This document shows, one piece after another, positions 61,856-64,000 of a stretch of DNA of 64,000 nucleotides; the first letter of the stretch is position 1; every line of letters starts with the position of its first letter. The notes under the pieces were generated by a model. It was not told the origin of the DNA, made no database searches, and saw nothing but the letters and a program-made list of their open reading frames with translations. The DNA is from Bacillus ndiopicus (lineage in GTDB: Bacteria; Bacillota; Bacilli; Bacillales_A; Planococcaceae). The DNA lies in contig NZ_HG964405.1 of NCBI RefSeq assembly GCF_000612805.1, positions 133,963 to 197,962 of the forward strand, written 5' to 3'. The translations under genes and the position numbers were made by a program.

Positions 61856-62874
61856 GTAAAAATAAGTACGATGGGGATTTAGAAAAGTTTTTAAGGAAAT
61901 TATTTACTGACAAAAATAAAAAGAAGAGTAAAGTTGTTGAAGCAACAGTCTCTGAAACGGATACAATTCAAAAAGAAAAGAAACCTAAAAATATGCGTAA
62001 ATGGGCTACTTCCGCGATTATAATAACAGCTATTTTTACGATTGGGATTATCGCTTTTGCTAATCTTTACATTGTGAAGGAAAACGAATATAAAGTAGTG
62101 CGTCAATTTGGTGAAGTTGTGAAATATGAGCGTGAGCCTGGGCTGCATATGAAGATACCATTTATCCAAAGTGTAACGACATTGCCGAAAAATTTAATGA
62201 CCTATGACATGATGCAGGAAGAGATTAATACAAAAGATAAAAAGCGGATTATTATTGATAATTATGCTGTATGGCGAGTAGTTGACCCAAAGGCGCTAAT
62301 TTCTAATGCGGGGACATTGCCGAATGCAGAGCGTCGCATGAGTGAATTTATTTATTCAGTTATTCGTACTGAGCTAGGTACATTGAATTACGATCAAATT
62401 ATTAATGATGCAGATTCATCGCGCGGTGATATAAATGATAGTGTAACATTGAAAGTAAATGAGCTTTTAGCCAATGATAACTATGGTATTGAAGTAGTTG
62501 ATGTACGTATTCGCCGCACAGATTTACCGCCAGAAAATGAGCAAGCAATTTTTACACGTATGATTTCAGAACGTGAAAAAACAGCACAGACATATTTGTC
62601 GCAAGGGGATGCATTGAAGCGAAAAATCGAAGCGGAAACGGATCAAGAAGTGCAAATGCAGCTAGCCAAGGCAAACAGTGGAGCTGCTGTAACAATCGCT
62701 GAAGGTGAAGCAGAGGCTGCAAAAATTTATAATGAAGCATTTTCAAAAGACCCTGAATTTTATTCGCTATATCGTACGCTAGAATCATATAAAAAGACGA
62801 TTGGTGATGATACGGTTATTATTTTACCGTCAGACTCTCCATATGCAAAAATACTATCAGGTTACCTTGAATAA
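61852..62874 (+). CDS. hflC: FtsH protease modulator HflC (SPFH/prohibitin family)
   Basis: 340 residues, partner of HflK. A basic cytoplasmic N-terminus of about 50 residues (LRKLFTDKNKKKSKVVEAT) precedes the membrane helix (WATSAIIITAIFTIGIIAFA), longer than E. coli HflC's. The SPFH domain runs about 80-250 with YIVKENEYKVVRQFGEVVKY and VVDVRIRRTDLPPENEQAIF, then FTRMISEREKTAQTYLSQGD. A helical domain and RTLESYKKTIGDDTVIILPS end it. Translationally coupled with hflK. B. subtilis itself carries the polA gene after phoR rather than this pair. Confidence 0.93.
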   Translation: MSKNKYDGDLEKFLRKLFTDKNKKKSKVVEATVSETDTIQKEKKPKNMRKWATSAIIITAIFTIGIIAFANLYIVKENEYKVVRQFGEVVKYEREPGLHMKIPFIQSVTTLPKNLMTYDMMQEEINTKDKKRIIIDNYAVWRVVDPKALISNAGTLPNAERRMSEFIYSVIRTELGTLNYDQIINDADSSRGDINDSVTLKVNELLANDNYGIEVVDVRIRRTDLPPENEQAIFTRMISEREKTAQTYLSQGDALKRKIEAETDQEVQMQLAKANSGAAVTIAEGEAEAAKIYNEAFSKDPEFYSLYRTLESYKKTIGDDTVIILPSDSPYAKILSGYLE

Positions 62875-62894
62875 CATATGAATTTATGTAAAGG

Positions 62895-62942
62895 AATTGT
62901 CCGAAAAGCAGGCTAATGCACTGCTTTTCGGGCAATTTTTTC
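62895..62942 (+). terminator. hflC terminator (GTCNGAAAAGC family)
   Basis: AATTGTCCGAAAAGCA and TGCTTTTCGGGCAATT form a 16-bp stem (one G-T), loop GGCTAATGCAC, followed by TTTTTTC. Confidence 0.88.
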
Positions 62943-63265
62943 GGCCTTCGAAAACATGCGATTATTCTTTGAAAAGTTGAAGGTGCTGGTTTCTACGTTG
63001 TTTTTAAAATGAATAAATAAAGCAAGTTTTTCTGCTGTGTCAAAGTTGATGTCAGACTTCTGGACAACCTTCTTTGTAATTTTTTTCTCATTTTCTACAA
63101 AAATCAGCATGATTTTGCTGGAAAATGTAGCAATCAAAAGATAATATAGTATAATGGACTACGGTTAGTTGTTTTGGCATATTTATTCACAAGAAAATTA
63201 ATGTAAAATGTATACGAGTAAACAATTTTTAAAAAGTACTTAAGACTTAGAAAGGTGGAAAAGAA
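62943..63265. other. Region between hflC and the ATP-grasp gene
   Basis: A minus-strand frame (62,913-63,137) is open but starts outside any binding site, includes terminator sequence and has no known family, so I do not call it. AAAATCAGC...GCTGAAAAT-like arms near 63,100-63,125 form a small inverted repeat. Promoter for the next gene not identified. Confidence 0.3.
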
Positions 63266-64000
63266 GTGATTTTTTTAGATCCTAATTATATCTCCCCAAT
63301 GTTACAAGAGGCATTAATACGTACAAAAATTCCGATGTACGATATCGTTAATCAGCAATTAATAAATGAACCACAAGCTACTACTTTAGAATTACAAGAA
63401 AATCAGCTTATTATTATTAATTCAGAACATGCTATTAAATTATTAACAGATCAATTTGCACATTTAAATGCTACTAAATGGTCGAATTTATTTAAAAATA
63501 AAGTAGCATTCCGAAGATTTTTAGCATCAAGCTTCCCAAGCTTTTACTTCAAAGAAAGTACATTGCATGAGTTAAGCATGATGGACAGCACTAGCATACC
63601 GTATCCAATTATTCTAAAACCAGCTATCGGTTATGCAAGCGTTGGCGTACAAAAAATTAAGGATGCGCAACAATTTACAGAAGCTGTTCAACAATTAGTA
63701 AAAAATAATGGTTTTGCAACTTCTTACGCAAAAGATATTTTAAATTTCCAAACATTTATTTTAGAAACATACATTGAAGGACAAGAGTTAGCAGTAGATG
63801 CTTATTTTAATGAGGATGGGAAACCGATTATTTTAAATTTATTTGCTCGTATGTTCCGTGATGCAGAGGATATGAGTGATCGAATTTATTATACAAGTAA
63901 ACAAGTACTAGCTCAGTATTTGTCAGTTGTTGAAAAATACTTAAGTGAACTAGGAGCTTCACTTGAAATGCGTAACTACCCATTTCATATCGAGCTTCGC
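63266..64000 (+). CDS. ATP-grasp family enzyme, N-terminal part (runs off the window)
   Basis: Frame opens at GTG 63266 (after AAAGGTGG) and stays open to base 64,000, 245 codons without a stop. It starts MIFLDPNYISPMLQEALIRT, an alpha/beta N-domain. From about residue 95, VAFRRFLASSFPSFYF, then YPIILKPAIGYASVGVQKI gives the ATP-grasp K-P-x-x-G-x-x-S/A-x-G loop, and FILETYIEGQELAVDAYFNE the second-lobe E-Y-I-x-G motif. NLFARMFRDAEDMSDRIYYT follows. It probably ligates an amino acid or other carboxylate to an amine. Substrate unknown; the C-terminus and next genes are not visible. Confidence 0.8.
   Translation, partial: MIFLDPNYISPMLQEALIRTKIPMYDIVNQQLINEPQATTLELQENQLIIINSEHAIKLLTDQFAHLNATKWSNLFKNKVAFRRFLASSFPSFYFKESTLHELSMMDSTSIPYPIILKPAIGYASVGVQKIKDAQQFTEAVQQLVKNNGFATSYAKDILNFQTFILETYIEGQELAVDAYFNEDGKPIILNLFARMFRDAEDMSDRIYYTSKQVLAQYLSVVEKYLSELGASLEMRNYPFHIELR

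Noticed and set aside
62913..63137. 74-codon minus-strand frame after hflC
   Set aside because: Overlaps the hflC terminator, has no ribosome binding site and no recognised family. Could be a gene remnant but cannot be supported.

Overview
The window looks like chromosome of a low-GC, endospore-forming Firmicute of the Bacillales, most like Lysinibacillus, Solibacillus or another Planococcaceae genus. Evidence: an alpha/beta-type SASP gene with a sigma-G-like promoter, AAGGAGG ribosome binding sites, common TTG and GTG starts, and a gene order that follows the Bacillus subtilis rpsD-to-phoPR region. The genus call is inference from gene content and style. No rRNA, tRNA, CRISPR array or transposase was recognised.

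Positions 1-14,437 are the late end of a PBSX-like contractile-tail prophage or phage-tail-like bacteriocin: sheath, tube, tail-assembly chaperone with a -1 frameshift extension, tape measure, LysM hub/spike proteins, baseplate wedge proteins (XkdS/T/U-like), two paralogous tail-fibre cassettes (fibre, small protein, XkdX-like), then holin and amidase. No head, integrase or repressor genes lie in the window, so intact prophage and tailocin cannot be told apart.

Positions 14,438-43,735 return to conserved chromosome: rpsD with its promoter and leader, a GAF-GGDEF protein (DgcP/YtrP), free Met-sulfoxide reductase, histidinol phosphatase, ezrA, the cysteine desulfurase-thiI pair, a SASP gene, an acyl-CoA synthetase, sppA-yteJ, tpx, ytxK, a universal stress protein, ald with an ABC ATPase, pepQ, ytkL, a cytosine-type permease, a broken GNAT gene, an amidohydrolase, ytoI, ytpI, nrnA and dnaE.

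Positions 43,736-64,000 are rich in central metabolism: a FadR-type GntR regulator with a perfect palindromic operator ahead of accDA, a branched-chain aminotransferase, pfkA-pyk, fxsA and ytvI, the TCA run citZ-icd-mdh, an orphan secreted membrane protein, a MaoC-like protein, phoPR, hflKC, and the start of an ATP-grasp enzyme at the edge.

The most interesting unexplained structure is non-coding. Two related, foldable leader elements precede the aminotransferase and pfkA genes. A ~150-bp dispersed element occurs upstream of ald and of maoC. A 21-nt periodic tract and a 21-nt (7-residue) coding repeat sit on either side of the tape-measure start. A family of terminator hairpins shares stem and loop sequence. 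Similarities were judged by eye and no database search was possible.
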